A DNA stretch of 64,000 nucleotides from contig NZ_SODP01000002.1 in assembly GCF_004365355.1 (NCBI RefSeq), forward strand, positions 1,919,846 to 1,983,845, read 5' to 3'. The stretch comes from Kribbella pratensis (GTDB lineage Bacteria; Actinomycetota; Actinomycetes; Propionibacteriales; Kribbellaceae). Of this stretch, positions 25,417-34,026 are shown one piece after another. Position 1 is the first letter of the stretch, and each line of letters begins with the position of its first letter. The position numbers and the translations under genes were made by a program. The notes under the pieces were generated by a model, which had not been told where the DNA came from, did no database searches, and saw nothing but the letters and a program-made list of their open reading frames with translations.

Positions 25417-26568
25417 ATGGTCTTCACCGGGATCAAGCTTCGCGATTGGGGGATCGCGGGTGGTCTCACCCTGCTCGGCGTCCTGCTGATGCTTGAGAAC
25501 ACCCAGACGTCAGAGGCCCAGGTGCGCAACGCCATCGCGGAGGGATCGATGGTGCACGCCCAGAGCTCGCACTCGTTCTGGATGATTCCGGTGTTCGCGG
25601 CGGCGACGATTCCGGTGCTGTGGTGGCGGCGAGGAATCCTCGCCGTCGCCACGGTCTCCGTGCTCGCGATGGCCGCGCACGACCTGCTGTTCGGGTGGGT
25701 GACCCGCTGCGGTGCGGGTCTCCCGCTCGCATTCGTGATCGCGTTCCTCGGGGCGCTGGCGGCCAAGCGGAGAACTGCGTGGATCGTGTGCGGGCTCAGC
25801 GTCGTACTGACCGTTCTGGTGCTGGTCATCGACGCGACCACGGGCCCGGGCGCGATCATCCTGGCGCTGCCGATCGTCTGCATCGTGTTCGGCGTGGGGC
25901 TGGCGGCTCGTCGTCGTACGGCGCTGAACCAAGAGCTCGCGGACCGCGAGGCGGAGTTGCGGCAATTGCGCGACGAACGGGCGGCGCTCGACGTCGCGGA
26001 CGACCGGGCACGACTCTCGCGGCAACTCGACGGGCTGCTGCAGGAGCGGCTGGCCGACCTGACCACGGCGGCCGAGTCCGCGGACGGATTGCCACCCGCG
26101 GAGGCGAGGGCGGTGCTGGAGTCGATCGAGTCGGGCAGCCGGCGGACGTTGGACGACATGCGGGAGATCGTCGGGCTGCTGCGCGGCGATGATGTCGCGT
26201 TCGCTCCGACGCCGACGGTGGCTCATCTCGACACGTTGCTTGCACGGCTTCGTACGGCGCACTCGCAGTTGGTCGTGACCGGCGACCCGCGCGTATTGCC
26301 TGCAACTGTTGAGCTTTCGGCGTACCGGATCGTCGAGCATCTCGTCACCGCACTGGCCGATCACGCCGACGCGCCGATCGTGGTGTCGGTGCGGTTCGAG
26401 GACGATGCGCTCGAGATCCGGGTGAACGGACAGGTGGGCGAGGCGGCCGATCTGAAGGCCGCGGTTGCCCGGGCCAAGGAACGTGCGAAGTTGCTCGGCG
26501 GTTCGGTCGACGTGAAGGTCACCAAGGGGCGGGCGGGCGCGGTCGCCCAACTGCCGGTGGTCGGCTGA
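25417..26568 (+). CDS. Degenerate NarL-type sensor kinase lacking the phospho-acceptor histidine
   Basis: A 383-aa protein: five membrane segments (about 10-165), a coiled coil (NQELADREAELRQLRDERAA), then a HisKA_3-like helix. The usual ARELHDGVG box appears as RLSRQLDGLLQERL, so the phosphorylated His is absent. The C-terminal half has only a vestige of the ATPase domain (AYRIVEHLVTALADHA) and lacks clear N, G1 and G2 boxes. It is unlikely to autophosphorylate and may act as a pseudokinase partner for the following intact kinase. It starts 27 bp after its sensor-only paralogue; the next gene begins 5 bp after its stop. Confidence 0.83.
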   Translation: MVFTGIKLRDWGIAGGLTLLGVLLMLENTQTSEAQVRNAIAEGSMVHAQSSHSFWMIPVFAAATIPVLWWRRGILAVATVSVLAMAAHDLLFGWVTRCGAGLPLAFVIAFLGALAAKRRTAWIVCGLSVVLTVLVLVIDATTGPGAIILALPIVCIVFGVGLAARRRTALNQELADREAELRQLRDERAALDVADDRARLSRQLDGLLQERLADLTTAAESADGLPPAEARAVLESIESGSRRTLDDMREIVGLLRGDDVAFAPTPTVAHLDTLLARLRTAHSQLVVTGDPRVLPATVELSAYRIVEHLVTALADHADAPIVVSVRFEDDALEIRVNGQVGEAADLKAAVARAKERAKLLGGSVDVKVTKGRAGAVAQLPVVG

Positions 26569-26573
26569 GCGAC

Positions 26574-27725
26574 ATGAACGCCGGACGCAGGCTAGAGCAG
26601 GTGGGGATCGTGGTGCTGGTCGCCGCGGCCGTCGCCGTGCCGACTGCGATCCACGGCTGGCCCACGTCGGTCGGCGGGAACCTGTTCACCGCAGGTCTGC
26701 TGGCAGGTGGGCTCATGTTGATGTGGTGGCGGAGCCATCCGCGGCTGGTCGCCGTTGCGGGTGGTGCGCTCCTGCTGGTTCCGGTCGCGCTCAACGCATA
26801 CGGCTGGTTCCCGGATACCACGTTCGCGATCCTCGCGCTCCTCACGCTGGTCGCGGCGCTCGGCTGGTCCGGGCGCGCGTCGTGGGTGGTCGCGGCCGTG
26901 CTGGCGGCGTACCTGGCCGTTCTCTGGTTCGTGCTCGGCGGCGAGATCGAGGTGCCGTTGATCATGTTCAGCGTGCCGAGTTTCCTGGCCGGCACGGTAC
27001 TGCGGTTGCACCGGGAGTCGGCCGAGGCGCTCGCACGACGCGGGCGTGAGCTCGAGGAGGAGCGCGAGCTGTTCGCCGAGCTCGCCGTACGGCATGAGCG
27101 GGCGCGGATCGCCTCCGAGCTGCACGACATCGTCGGGCACGCGATCAGCGTGATGGTGATCCAGGCAGCGGCAGGGCAGCGGCTGGTGGATCGGGATCCG
27201 GTCGGTACGTCGCAGGTGTTCGCCGGGCTGGCCGAGTCGGCGCGCCAAGGGCACGAGGACCTGCGACGACTGGTCGAGCTGCTGGGTGGAGTGGAGGTCG
27301 GCGGGCCGGATCTGTCGCTGATCGAGGAGATCGTCACGCGGGCAGCGCGGAGCGGGCTGGACGTCTCGTGCCGATTCGAGGGTTCGCGCGACGGGGTGTC
27401 GGCGCCGGTCGCGCATGCGGCATTCCGCGTCGTGCAGGAGAGTCTGACGAACGCCCTGCGGTACGCGCCGGGTGCTGCGGTTCGCGTTGTGGTGAACGGC
27501 GCCGGCCGGGATCTCACCGTTCGCGTGGAGAACGGGAACGCAGTCCAGCGGCGGCCGCTGCTGTCCGGGACCGGGCGCGGGCTGGCGGGGCTGCGGGAAC
27601 GCGTGCAGGAGCTGGGTGGTCAGCTGATCGCCGGACCGGTCGCCGACGGCTGGCTGGTCGAGGCGACGATGCCGGGCAGCGACCGCCGACGTGCCTGGCG
27701 GGCGGGAGCGGGCCGTCGCAGCTGA
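26574..27725 (+). CDS. NarL-family sensor histidine kinase
   Basis: A 383-aa membrane histidine kinase. Several hydrophobic segments (about 10-140) lead to a coiled coil (RRGRELEEERELFAELAVRH) and an intact HisKA_3 box ARIASELHDIVGHAISVMVI with the phospho-accepting His. The ATPase domain shows the N box AFRVVQESLTNALRYAPG and the G box GTGRGLAGLRERVQELGG. It is the only fully competent kinase of this cluster and should phosphorylate the divergent NarL-type regulator at 24032-24709. It ends with a basic tail. The signal is unknown. Confidence 0.92.
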   Translation: MNAGRRLEQVGIVVLVAAAVAVPTAIHGWPTSVGGNLFTAGLLAGGLMLMWWRSHPRLVAVAGGALLLVPVALNAYGWFPDTTFAILALLTLVAALGWSGRASWVVAAVLAAYLAVLWFVLGGEIEVPLIMFSVPSFLAGTVLRLHRESAEALARRGRELEEERELFAELAVRHERARIASELHDIVGHAISVMVIQAAAGQRLVDRDPVGTSQVFAGLAESARQGHEDLRRLVELLGGVEVGGPDLSLIEEIVTRAARSGLDVSCRFEGSRDGVSAPVAHAAFRVVQESLTNALRYAPGAAVRVVVNGAGRDLTVRVENGNAVQRRPLLSGTGRGLAGLRERVQELGGQLIAGPVADGWLVEATMPGSDRRRAWRAGAGRRS

Positions 27726-27767
27726 GCCAGCCGGTGGAAACGCTGCGGCTTCAGCTCCTGCTGAACG

Positions 27768-28091
27768 TCAGTTGGTGCTGACGGGACGGCCGGAGGTCTG
27801 CCAGGCGTGCATGCCGCCGTCGAGGTTGATCGCCTCGCGGCCGAGCTGGTTCAGGAACTGGGTGGCCATGCCGGAGCGGCCGCCGACGGCGCAGACGCAG
27901 AGCACCTTCTGGTCGAGCGGCACCTCGCCGACCCGGTCCTGCAACTGGCCGAGCGGGATGTGCACGGCGCCCTCGATGTGCCCGCGATCCCACTCGTCCG
28001 GCTCACGCACGTCGAGCACGAACGCCTCGGCGAGCAGCTCGTCGTCGAGCTCGGCCACGACCACCGCGGGGATCTCCTGGTTCCGGAACAT
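27768..28091 (-). CDS. Single-domain rhodanese-like protein
   Basis: A 107-aa rhodanese domain (FVLDVREPDEWDRGHIEGAV, then HIPLGQL). The active-site loop is VLCVCAVGGRSG, carrying the catalytic Cys and the Arg-Ser turn expected of a thiosulfate/persulfide sulphurtransferase. ATG at 28091 is taken; a further ATG at 28103 is possible. No membrane segment or signal peptide. It is convergent with the histidine kinase gene and divergent from the gene at 28216. Confidence 0.85.
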   Translation of the reverse strand: MFRNQEIPAVVVAELDDELLAEAFVLDVREPDEWDRGHIEGAVHIPLGQLQDRVGEVPLDQKVLCVCAVGGRSGMATQFLNQLGREAINLDGGMHAWQTSGRPVSTN

Positions 28092-28215
28092 ACCCCTAAG
28101 CATGGCAGACCGGTGGTACCCGCAGGTGGCCGGTTCCGGAAGGCGGTTGCCCGGAGTCCGGAAAGCTCTTGACACCGGGCGGCGGATTTCGGACCGTGGC
28201 TCGAAGGAGGCTGCG

Positions 28216-29052
28216 GTGGCGCTGATTCAGGGGATCCCGGGAGAGTTCGAACCGCAACCCTGGGGTGAGGCAATCCTGCGGAGTCGTGAGCTGCTGCTGC
28301 TCCGGATCGCCCGCCGTCCACCCGACCACGAAGTACGCCTCCCTGGTCTCGCGACCACCCCGCTGCACGTCGTCGAGGACCACACCGGTCGTGCGTTGAC
28401 CTGGCGTCAGGACGGTGACGACCTGGTCGTCCGGCTGCCCGATTCGGGCGAGTCACCTGTCGTCCGGGTCGCCCTGCAGGGCAAGCTGCGGATCGTGCCA
28501 CCGGACACGGTTACCGCCAACGCCGACGGTGTCTGGGACCTCACGCCAACTGGCGCGAAGGCTCACCTGGTCGCGCGCCGCGCCATGGATGTCGCCGTAC
28601 GGTTCGTCGGGATGGTCGAGCTGGACAGCCAGCACCACATCCGCCTGGCCGGCCGCCGGTACGCCGTGACCGGCCAGCAACTCACCCGCACCACCATCGG
28701 CCCCTTCCCGATGCCTGCGCTTCGGGTCATGCCGCTGGCGATACCCATCGGCGTACGGCGGGTGCTCGTCGCGCAGGTCGGCACGGTGCTGGCCTCGATC
28801 CATCCGGGCCGCGATGAGGTCACCGTGGTGGTGACGAACTTCGGCCGTACGCCGGCGCGAGGTGAGGTCGAGCTGCCGCTGCCATCGGAATGGTCCGCAA
28901 CCGAGCACGCGTGGACCTTCGACGGGCTCGAGCCGGGCCGATCCGTCGGATGGGCGACCCGCGTCGCCGGCCCGTCCGGCCGGCACGAGCTGAGGGTCCG
29001 CTTGGAGGCAGGCCGACGGTCGGCCTCCTCGCCGTACGTCGTGGCCCTGTGA
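28216..29052 (+). CDS. Beta-sandwich protein resembling the C-terminal region of GH29 alpha-L-fucosidases
   Basis: A 278-aa protein with GTG start and a perfect AAGGAGG site. Residues 10-110 (QPWGEAILRSRELLLLRIARR, then VRLPGL, TWRQDGDDLVVRLP) resemble the C-terminal beta-sandwich that follows the catalytic barrel of GH29 fucosidases, but no barrel or catalytic Asp is present. Residues 195-278 look like an Ig/NEW3-type beta module (EVTVVVTNFGRTPARGEVEL). It may be a relic of a fucosidase that kept its own ribosome-binding site, or an independent beta-sandwich protein. The family assignment is uncertain; no signal peptide is seen. Confidence 0.6.
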   Translation: MALIQGIPGEFEPQPWGEAILRSRELLLLRIARRPPDHEVRLPGLATTPLHVVEDHTGRALTWRQDGDDLVVRLPDSGESPVVRVALQGKLRIVPPDTVTANADGVWDLTPTGAKAHLVARRAMDVAVRFVGMVELDSQHHIRLAGRRYAVTGQQLTRTTIGPFPMPALRVMPLAIPIGVRRVLVAQVGTVLASIHPGRDEVTVVVTNFGRTPARGEVELPLPSEWSATEHAWTFDGLEPGRSVGWATRVAGPSGRHELRVRLEAGRRSASSPYVVAL

Positions 29053-29069
29053 CCGCTTCGACCAGCTGA

Positions 29070-29495
29070 CTACTTGAGCGCTTCCGCCTTCTCCTTCACG
29101 GGCAGGCATTTGCCGAGGTTGACGAAGAAGAAGATCAGGCCGAGCGTGATGACGATATGGCCCAGGCCAGAGATGCCGTCGAGCGCGGCGCCGGCCTGGT
29201 GACCGAGCACGGTCATCGTGCCCCGGACGAGCATCATCCCGATCGTGAGCGCGAGGCCAGCGTTGTAGACCCAGAAGAACGCGTCGAACAGCTTGCCCGA
29301 GGTCAGCGTGAACTGCTTCTCCAGCACGAGCACGATCAGGAAGAACAGCATGCCCAACGCGAGGATGTGCGTGTGGACGATGCCGAGCTGGGAGTCGCCG
29401 GTGAAGTCCTTGGCCTTCGTGAGCTCGCGGTAGTACAGCCCGCTGACCAGCCCCAGAATCATATAGACGTGTGCTGCCACGTAGATCTTCCGCAT
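29070..29495 (-). CDS. DUF2871 membrane protein
   Basis: A 141-aa protein with four membrane segments (IYVAAHVYMILGLVSGLYY, ILALGMLFFLIVLVLE, FWVYNAGLALTIGMMLV, LGHIVITLGLIFFFVNL), matching DUF2871. Conserved His residues near membrane faces (AAHVYM, HTHILALGM, GLGHIV) hint at metal or haem binding, but no function is established. ATG at 29495. It ends 17 bp from the convergent gene at 29052 and lies just upstream of fpg on the opposite-strand map, so it may be read as the second gene of an fpg transcript. Confidence 0.8.
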   Translation of the reverse strand: MRKIYVAAHVYMILGLVSGLYYRELTKAKDFTGDSQLGIVHTHILALGMLFFLIVLVLEKQFTLTSGKLFDAFFWVYNAGLALTIGMMLVRGTMTVLGHQAGAALDGISGLGHIVITLGLIFFFVNLGKCLPVKEKAEALK

Positions 29496-29532
29496 GGGCG
29501 GGAACCTACTAGCCGAGCGGCTTATCCCGGCT

Positions 29533-30390
29533 CTACTTGAGCAGTTTGCTCAATCGGCGGTCGGCCAGTGGCTTGCCGCCGGTCTGGCAGGTTGCGCAGT
29601 ACTGCAGGGAGGAGTCGGCGAAGCTGACCTCGCGGACGATGTCGCCGCAGATCGGGCATTTCTCGCCCTTGCGGCCGTGGACGCGCAGGCCGGACTTCTT
29701 CTCCGACTTCAGGTCCTGTACGGCGAGGCCCGCGGAGCGGCTGACCGCGTCCTGCAGGGTCTCACGCATCGCGTCGTACAGCGTCTTGAGCTCGTCCTCC
29801 GACAGGTTCGAGGCGGGTTTGAACGGGCTCATCTTCGCGACGTGCAGGATCTCGTCGGAGTAGGCGTTGCCGATGCCGGCGATCACGGACTGGTTGCGCA
29901 GGACGCCCTTGAGCTGGACCCGGCCCTGGCGCTTGAGGATGTCACCGAAGTCCTCGAGCGACAGCGTGAACGGGTCCGGCCCGAGCCGCGCGATCCCGGG
30001 GACCTCGTTGACGTCGCGGACGACGTACACCGCGAGCTTCTTCTGGGTCCCGGCCTCGGTCAGGTCGAACCCTGAGCCGTCGTCCAGGACGGTCCGGAGC
30101 GCGATCGGCCCCTTGCCCGGCCGGACCAGTCCGGTGTTCTGCTCCTCTTTCCACCGCAGCCAGCCGGCGCGAGCCAGGTGGATCACCAGGTGCACGCCCT
30201 GCGCGGAGATGTCCAGGAACTTCCCATGCCGCTGCACGTCGTCGATCAGCAACCCGACCATCGCAGACACCGGCGGGTCATACGTCTTCAGCGCACTGAT
30301 AGCGGTGATGTCAGCCCGCACGAACGCATGCCCAACCGCCCGCTCCCGCAAAAACGCGGCCAGCGACTCCACCTCCGGCAACTCAGGCAC
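29533..30390 (-). CDS. Formamidopyrimidine-DNA glycosylase/endonuclease VIII family (Fpg/Nei)
   Basis: A 285-aa base-excision repair enzyme. The N-terminus MPELPEVESL gives the catalytic Pro2 and Glu3, Lys in RHGKFLDI is the conserved beta-elimination residue, and the H2TH domain reads AGIGNAYSDEILHVAKMSPF. The C-terminal zinc finger is complete: CPICGD and CATC. It removes oxidised purines or pyrimidines and nicks the strand. Sequence alone does not separate Fpg from Nei-like paralogues here; the finger QTGGKPLADRRLSK is of the Fpg/Nei type. Confidence 0.9.
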   Translation of the reverse strand: MPELPEVESLAAFLRERAVGHAFVRADITAISALKTYDPPVSAMVGLLIDDVQRHGKFLDISAQGVHLVIHLARAGWLRWKEEQNTGLVRPGKGPIALRTVLDDGSGFDLTEAGTQKKLAVYVVRDVNEVPGIARLGPDPFTLSLEDFGDILKRQGRVQLKGVLRNQSVIAGIGNAYSDEILHVAKMSPFKPASNLSEDELKTLYDAMRETLQDAVSRSAGLAVQDLKSEKKSGLRVHGRKGEKCPICGDIVREVSFADSSLQYCATCQTGGKPLADRRLSKLLK

Positions 30391-30493
30391 GCCCCTAGTG
30401 TGCCTGATGCCAGGGACAGTTCCGGAGGATTACCCATGGAAGGGGGTTGTGGCGGACGGTAGCGTCGGGGGCAACAGAGTTTGGGAGGCCCTG

Positions 30494-30634
30494 ATGGGGT
30501 TTGTTAAGACGTTGGTGAAGGGCGCTGTGGTCGCCAAGTTGGTGCAGGTTGCGCAGCGGGAGCTGAGCAAGCCGGAGAACCAGCAGAAGATCAAGCAGGC
30601 ATTCCAGAAGGTCCAGCAGCGCCGGGCCGGCTGA
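30494..30634 (+). CDS. Small basic hypothetical protein, 46 aa
   Basis: A short gene with a GGGAGG site 6 bases before its ATG. It encodes an amphipathic, Lys/Gln-rich helical peptide (MGFVKTLVKGAVVAKLVQVA, then QRELSKPENQQKIKQAF). Similar small proteins occur in related actinobacteria without known function. It ends 7 bp from the convergent methyltransferase gene. The hydrophobic N-terminal 20 residues could associate with the membrane. Confidence 0.65.
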   Translation: MGFVKTLVKGAVVAKLVQVAQRELSKPENQQKIKQAFQKVQQRRAG

Positions 30635-30641
30635 GTCGGGC

Positions 30642-31466
30642 CTACTGGGCGGGCTTGTGGGCCTGGAGGGTGTAGGTGGCGGCCAGATGGTGCGGATTGT
30701 CCGTCAGGCGCCACTCACCGTCGCCGTCCTCGGTCATGAGACCGGGGAGGGCGTTCCAGGGTGCGCTGTCGTGTTCGGTCAGTGAGTCGAACACCAGCCC
30801 GGCCTGCTGTACGGCGGTGATGGTCTCGGCGAGCCCATGGTTCCACTCGTGCGTGACAGTGGTGCTGAACTCGACCTCGGTCTCGACGTAGGTCCCGCCC
30901 TCGTCCCAGACGATCGCCTCCGCGGTCTCGAAGTACGGGAAGCGCAACTCGGGGACCTCCGGGCCGGCGCTCAGCGCCCACACCATCGGATGCCCCTCGC
31001 GGATGAACAGCCGTCCGCCGGGCTTCAGCAACCCGGCGACGACCTGCGCCCACCGCTGGATGTCGGGCAGCCAGCACAACGCCCCGATCCCGGTGTAGAC
31101 GAAGTCGTACGCCGCCGCGCCGAGCACCTCCACCGCGTCGTACACATCGGCCACGTGGAAGTCCATCGCCAACCCGAGCCGATCCGCCATCGACCGCGCC
31201 TGGTCGACTGCCGGCCGTGAGAAGTCCAGCCCAGTCATCCGCGCACCCAGCCGCGCCAACGACACCGTGTCCGTGCCGATGTGGCACTGCAGGTGTACGC
31301 CGCGCAGTCCGCTCACATCACCGAGCCGCGGCCGGTCGAACCGGACGACCTCACTCAGGTACGACGGGTCGGCGAGGAACTGCTCCACGTGGTAGCTGGG
31401 CGACGCCACATGAGCCGGCACCCGCTCGTCCCAGTTGGCCCGGTTGACGTCCCGATAGTCAGTCAC
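30642..31466 (-). CDS. SAM-dependent class I methyltransferase
   Basis: A 274-aa methyltransferase. Motif I is GLRGVHLQCHIGTDTVSLAR with a His-Ile replacement in the usual Gly-rich loop, a form common in this subfamily. Motif II is RMTGLDFSRPAVDQAR, the adenine-binding acidic region is DFHVADVYDA, and the post-I strand is FVYTGIGALCWLPDIQRW. GTG at 31466 (MTDYRDVNRANWDERVPAH) is typical of the family start. The substrate is unknown. It is divergent from the DUF418 gene, with a 94-bp gap. Confidence 0.85.
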   Translation of the reverse strand: MTDYRDVNRANWDERVPAHVASPSYHVEQFLADPSYLSEVVRFDRPRLGDVSGLRGVHLQCHIGTDTVSLARLGARMTGLDFSRPAVDQARSMADRLGLAMDFHVADVYDAVEVLGAAAYDFVYTGIGALCWLPDIQRWAQVVAGLLKPGGRLFIREGHPMVWALSAGPEVPELRFPYFETAEAIVWDEGGTYVETEVEFSTTVTHEWNHGLAETITAVQQAGLVFDSLTEHDSAPWNALPGLMTEDGDGEWRLTDNPHHLAATYTLQAHKPAQ

Positions 31467-31560
31467 AGGTCCGAGGGTATTCGGGGGTAGAGGTAACTCC
31501 ACCCTCGAAGAGGATTCAGCGCGACTGCGCGCCGGGTGCCGGACTGATGTGCTGGACGGC

Positions 31561-32739
31561 ATGAGCCAGGTACTGGATCGGACGCGCATTCAGGACATCG
31601 ACGCGCTGCGTGGTTTCGCCCTCCTGGGCATCTTGGTCGTCAACATCACCTTCGCCGCCTCCGGGTTCCCGATCCACGTTGCGGAAGACCCGGCGTACAA
31701 CTCCTGGCTCGATCAGTCGGTGCGCTGGCTCTCGACGGCCTTCGTGGACATGAAGTTCTACCTGCTGTTCTCGTTCCTGTTCGGCTACAGCTTCCAGTTG
31801 CAGATGGAGGCGGCGCAGCGGGCGGGCGCTGCGTTCAGGCCGCGGATGCTGCGGCGGCTCGGCGGGCTGTTCGTGATCGGCGTACTGCACGGAGTCTTCC
31901 TGATCACCGGCGACATCCTCAGCGTCTACGCGATCATCGGCCTCGTCCTGCTGGGCATGCGTCGAGTGAAGGACCGTACGGCGCTCATAGTCGCCGGCGC
32001 GATCTACGCGTACCTCTTCGTCACGCTGGCGGCCGCATCGGTGTTCCTGGACACCGCAGCGATCCTCGACCCGAGTGCTGCGGTCTCAGCCGCGCAGCAG
32101 ACCACTGCGAACCTGGCCGGCTCGTTCAGCGACGTCATCGGCGAGCACGTGCGCGCACTGCCGACGTACGGGCTGTCTCTGCTGGCTGTGCAAGGCCCGA
32201 CAACACTGGCTGCCTTCCTGGTCGGCATGGTGGTCGGACGGCGCCGCATGCTCAAGAACCTCAACGGCAACGAGGCAGTACTACGACTGATCCAGCTGGT
32301 CGGCTTCACGGTCGGCATCACCGGCGGCGTGTACTACGCGTCGCTCGGAGGCAACAGCGACACCCGCGGCGTACTGATCAGCGTGCTCACCGCACCGTTC
32401 CTGTCGGCCGCCTACGCCGCTTCGCTGCTGCGGTTCATGCACACCGATCGCGGCGAGGACATCCGCCGCCTGCTGGCACCGGCCGGCCGGATGGCGTTGT
32501 CGAACTACCTGGGGCAATCAGTGGCGACGCTGTTGCTCTTCACCGGCGTCGGGTTCGGCTTGGTGGGTCAGGTGTCGCCTCTGGAGACGATGGGCTTCGC
32601 GGTCGGGATCTTCGTCCTGCAGGTGATCCTCAGCCACATGTGGCTGAACAACTTCCGCTATGGCCCCGTCGAAGGAGCACTGAGGGCGGTCACGAACGCG
32701 ACCGCCCCCAGCTGGCGAAGAATCGATCAGGCCGCGTGA
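31561..32739 (+). CDS. DUF418 family membrane protein
   Basis: A 392-aa protein with about ten membrane segments. The family hallmark RIQDIDALRGFALLGILVVN opens the protein, followed by FYLLFSFLFGYSFQLQ. The C-terminal DUF418 domain includes APAGRMALSNYLGQS and a Trp/Asn-rich end (HMWLNNFRYGPVEGALRA). A role in transport is often suggested but not established. ATG at 31561 is used; an in-frame GTG at 31549 is possible. It overlaps the convergent small membrane gene by 13 bp. Confidence 0.85.
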   Translation: MSQVLDRTRIQDIDALRGFALLGILVVNITFAASGFPIHVAEDPAYNSWLDQSVRWLSTAFVDMKFYLLFSFLFGYSFQLQMEAAQRAGAAFRPRMLRRLGGLFVIGVLHGVFLITGDILSVYAIIGLVLLGMRRVKDRTALIVAGAIYAYLFVTLAAASVFLDTAAILDPSAAVSAAQQTTANLAGSFSDVIGEHVRALPTYGLSLLAVQGPTTLAAFLVGMVVGRRRMLKNLNGNEAVLRLIQLVGFTVGITGGVYYASLGGNSDTRGVLISVLTAPFLSAAYAASLLRFMHTDRGEDIRRLLAPAGRMALSNYLGQSVATLLLFTGVGFGLVGQVSPLETMGFAVGIFVLQVILSHMWLNNFRYGPVEGALRAVTNATAPSWRRIDQAA

Positions 32740-32990
32740 CGGCCGTGGTGCAGCCGGGCGGTGCGGATCGTGTGCACGGTCCCGGTGGTCGATGCGGGCT
32801 TGTGGGCAAAGGGCTTGGCCGCTGCGCCGAGCGCCAGCAGGTCGAGCTTAGTCCGGGCCACGTCGCGGTCGTCGGCGATCCAGGCACCCTTCGGGCCGGC
32901 CGCCGGACCGGTCGCGTGGCGCCTGTTGCTGATCTCCAGAGCTGCGATCACAGCCAGCACGAGTACTACGAAAACTACGTATCCGGTCAT
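32727..32990 (-). CDS. Small single-pass membrane protein, 87 aa
   Basis: The protein starts MTGYVVFVVLVLAVIAALEI, one N-terminal membrane helix, followed by a basic, cytoplasmic-type tail with many His and Ala residues. No family is recognised. The 3' end overlaps the DUF418 gene by 13 bp on the opposite strand and the start is divergent from the GlxA-type regulator. It is probably real given its start context, but it could be dispensable or misannotated. Confidence 0.55.
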   Translation of the reverse strand: MTGYVVFVVLVLAVIAALEISNRRHATGPAAGPKGAWIADDRDVARTKLDLLALGAAAKPFAHKPASTTGTVHTIRTARLHHGRHAA

Positions 32991-33018
32991 GGCAGTAATG
33001 ATTCTACCATAGAGATCC

Positions 33019-33066
33019 TGCCACCAGTGGCACTATTGACATAGTTCGACAAATTCCTGCCATACT
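33019..33066 (+). promoter_or_regulatory. Candidate promoter and operator of the GlxA-type regulator
   Basis: TGCCAC-CA-GTGGCA (33019-33032) is an inverted repeat with a 2-base spacer. It is followed immediately by TTGACA (33036-33041) and, 19 bases on, by CATACT (33061-33066). The -35 is a perfect match; the -10 and spacing are poor, which fits a regulated promoter. The repeat could be the operator of the adjacent regulator. Confidence 0.45.
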
Positions 33067-33072
33067 GGCTCC

Positions 33073-34026
33073 ATGCTGCAAAAAGTCGCCGTGGTGCTCA
33101 TGGAAGACGTCGCGCTGTTCGAGTTCGGCGTGCTCGCGGAGGTGTTCGGGATCGACCGCACTGGCGACGGCGTGCCACCGTTCGACTTCAAGGTGTGCTC
33201 GACCACCCCGGGCCGGCCGATGGACACCAGCACCCACTCGCAGGTGATCGCGCCGTACGGGCTGGAGGAGCTCGAGGATGCGGATCTGATCGGCATCCCG
33301 GCGACCACCTGGCGGCATGAGTACGACGAGCGGATCCTGGAGGCACTCCGCCGGGCCGAGGCTCGTGGGGCGATCCTGCTGACCGTGTGCTCCGGGGTGT
33401 ACGTCCTGGGCGCGGCAGGGTTGCTCGACGGCCGGCCGTGCACCACGCACTGGCGGTACACCGAGGGGTTTCAGCGCCAGTTCCCGACCGCGAAGGTCGA
33501 CCCGGACGTGCTGTTCGTCGACGACGGCAACATCATCACCAGCGCCGGTACGGCGGCCGGCATCGACGCGTGCCTGCACCTGGTCCGCCGCGAGCTCGGC
33601 AGTGCGGTCGCGACCCGGATCGCCCGCCGGATGGTCGTCCCGCCCCAGCGTGACGGCGGCCAGCGGCAGTACGTCGACGTACCGGTGCCGGAGTCGTCGG
33701 GGGAGAGCCTGCAGCCGGTGCTCGACTGGATGATCGACAACCTCACCACCGATCACACCGTGCCCGCGCTGGCCCGGCGCGCGCAGATGTCCGAGCGCAC
33801 CTTCGCCCGCCGCTTCGTGGCCGAGACGGGGACGACGCCGTTGAAATGGGTCACCACCCAGCGCGTGCTCCGCGCCCGTACGCTGCTCGAACAGACCCGG
33901 ATGGGCATCGAGCAGATCGCGTCCGAATCAGGATTCGGGACAGCGGCGCTCCTGAGGCATCACTTCCGCAGAGTGGTAGGCGTCCCACCCCAGGACTACC
34001 GCCGCACATTCCAGACCGCCAGCTGA
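33073..34026 (+). CDS. GlxA-family transcriptional regulator (DJ-1/PfpI domain + AraC helix-turn-helix)
   Basis: A 317-aa regulator. Residues 1-190 form a DJ-1/PfpI amidase-like domain with the cysteine elbow ILLTVCSGVYVLGAAGLLDG. Residues 215-315 form an AraC-type double helix-turn-helix (ALARRAQMSERTFARRFVAE, then IEQIASESGFGTAALLRHHF). The family often controls catabolic or stress genes; here the target is unknown. It overlaps the following acetyltransferase gene by one base (TGATG), so they are translationally coupled. ATG at 33073. Confidence 0.9.
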   Translation: MLQKVAVVLMEDVALFEFGVLAEVFGIDRTGDGVPPFDFKVCSTTPGRPMDTSTHSQVIAPYGLEELEDADLIGIPATTWRHEYDERILEALRRAEARGAILLTVCSGVYVLGAAGLLDGRPCTTHWRYTEGFQRQFPTAKVDPDVLFVDDGNIITSAGTAAGIDACLHLVRRELGSAVATRIARRMVVPPQRDGGQRQYVDVPVPESSGESLQPVLDWMIDNLTTDHTVPALARRAQMSERTFARRFVAETGTTPLKWVTTQRVLRARTLLEQTRMGIEQIASESGFGTAALLRHHFRRVVGVPPQDYRRTFQTAS

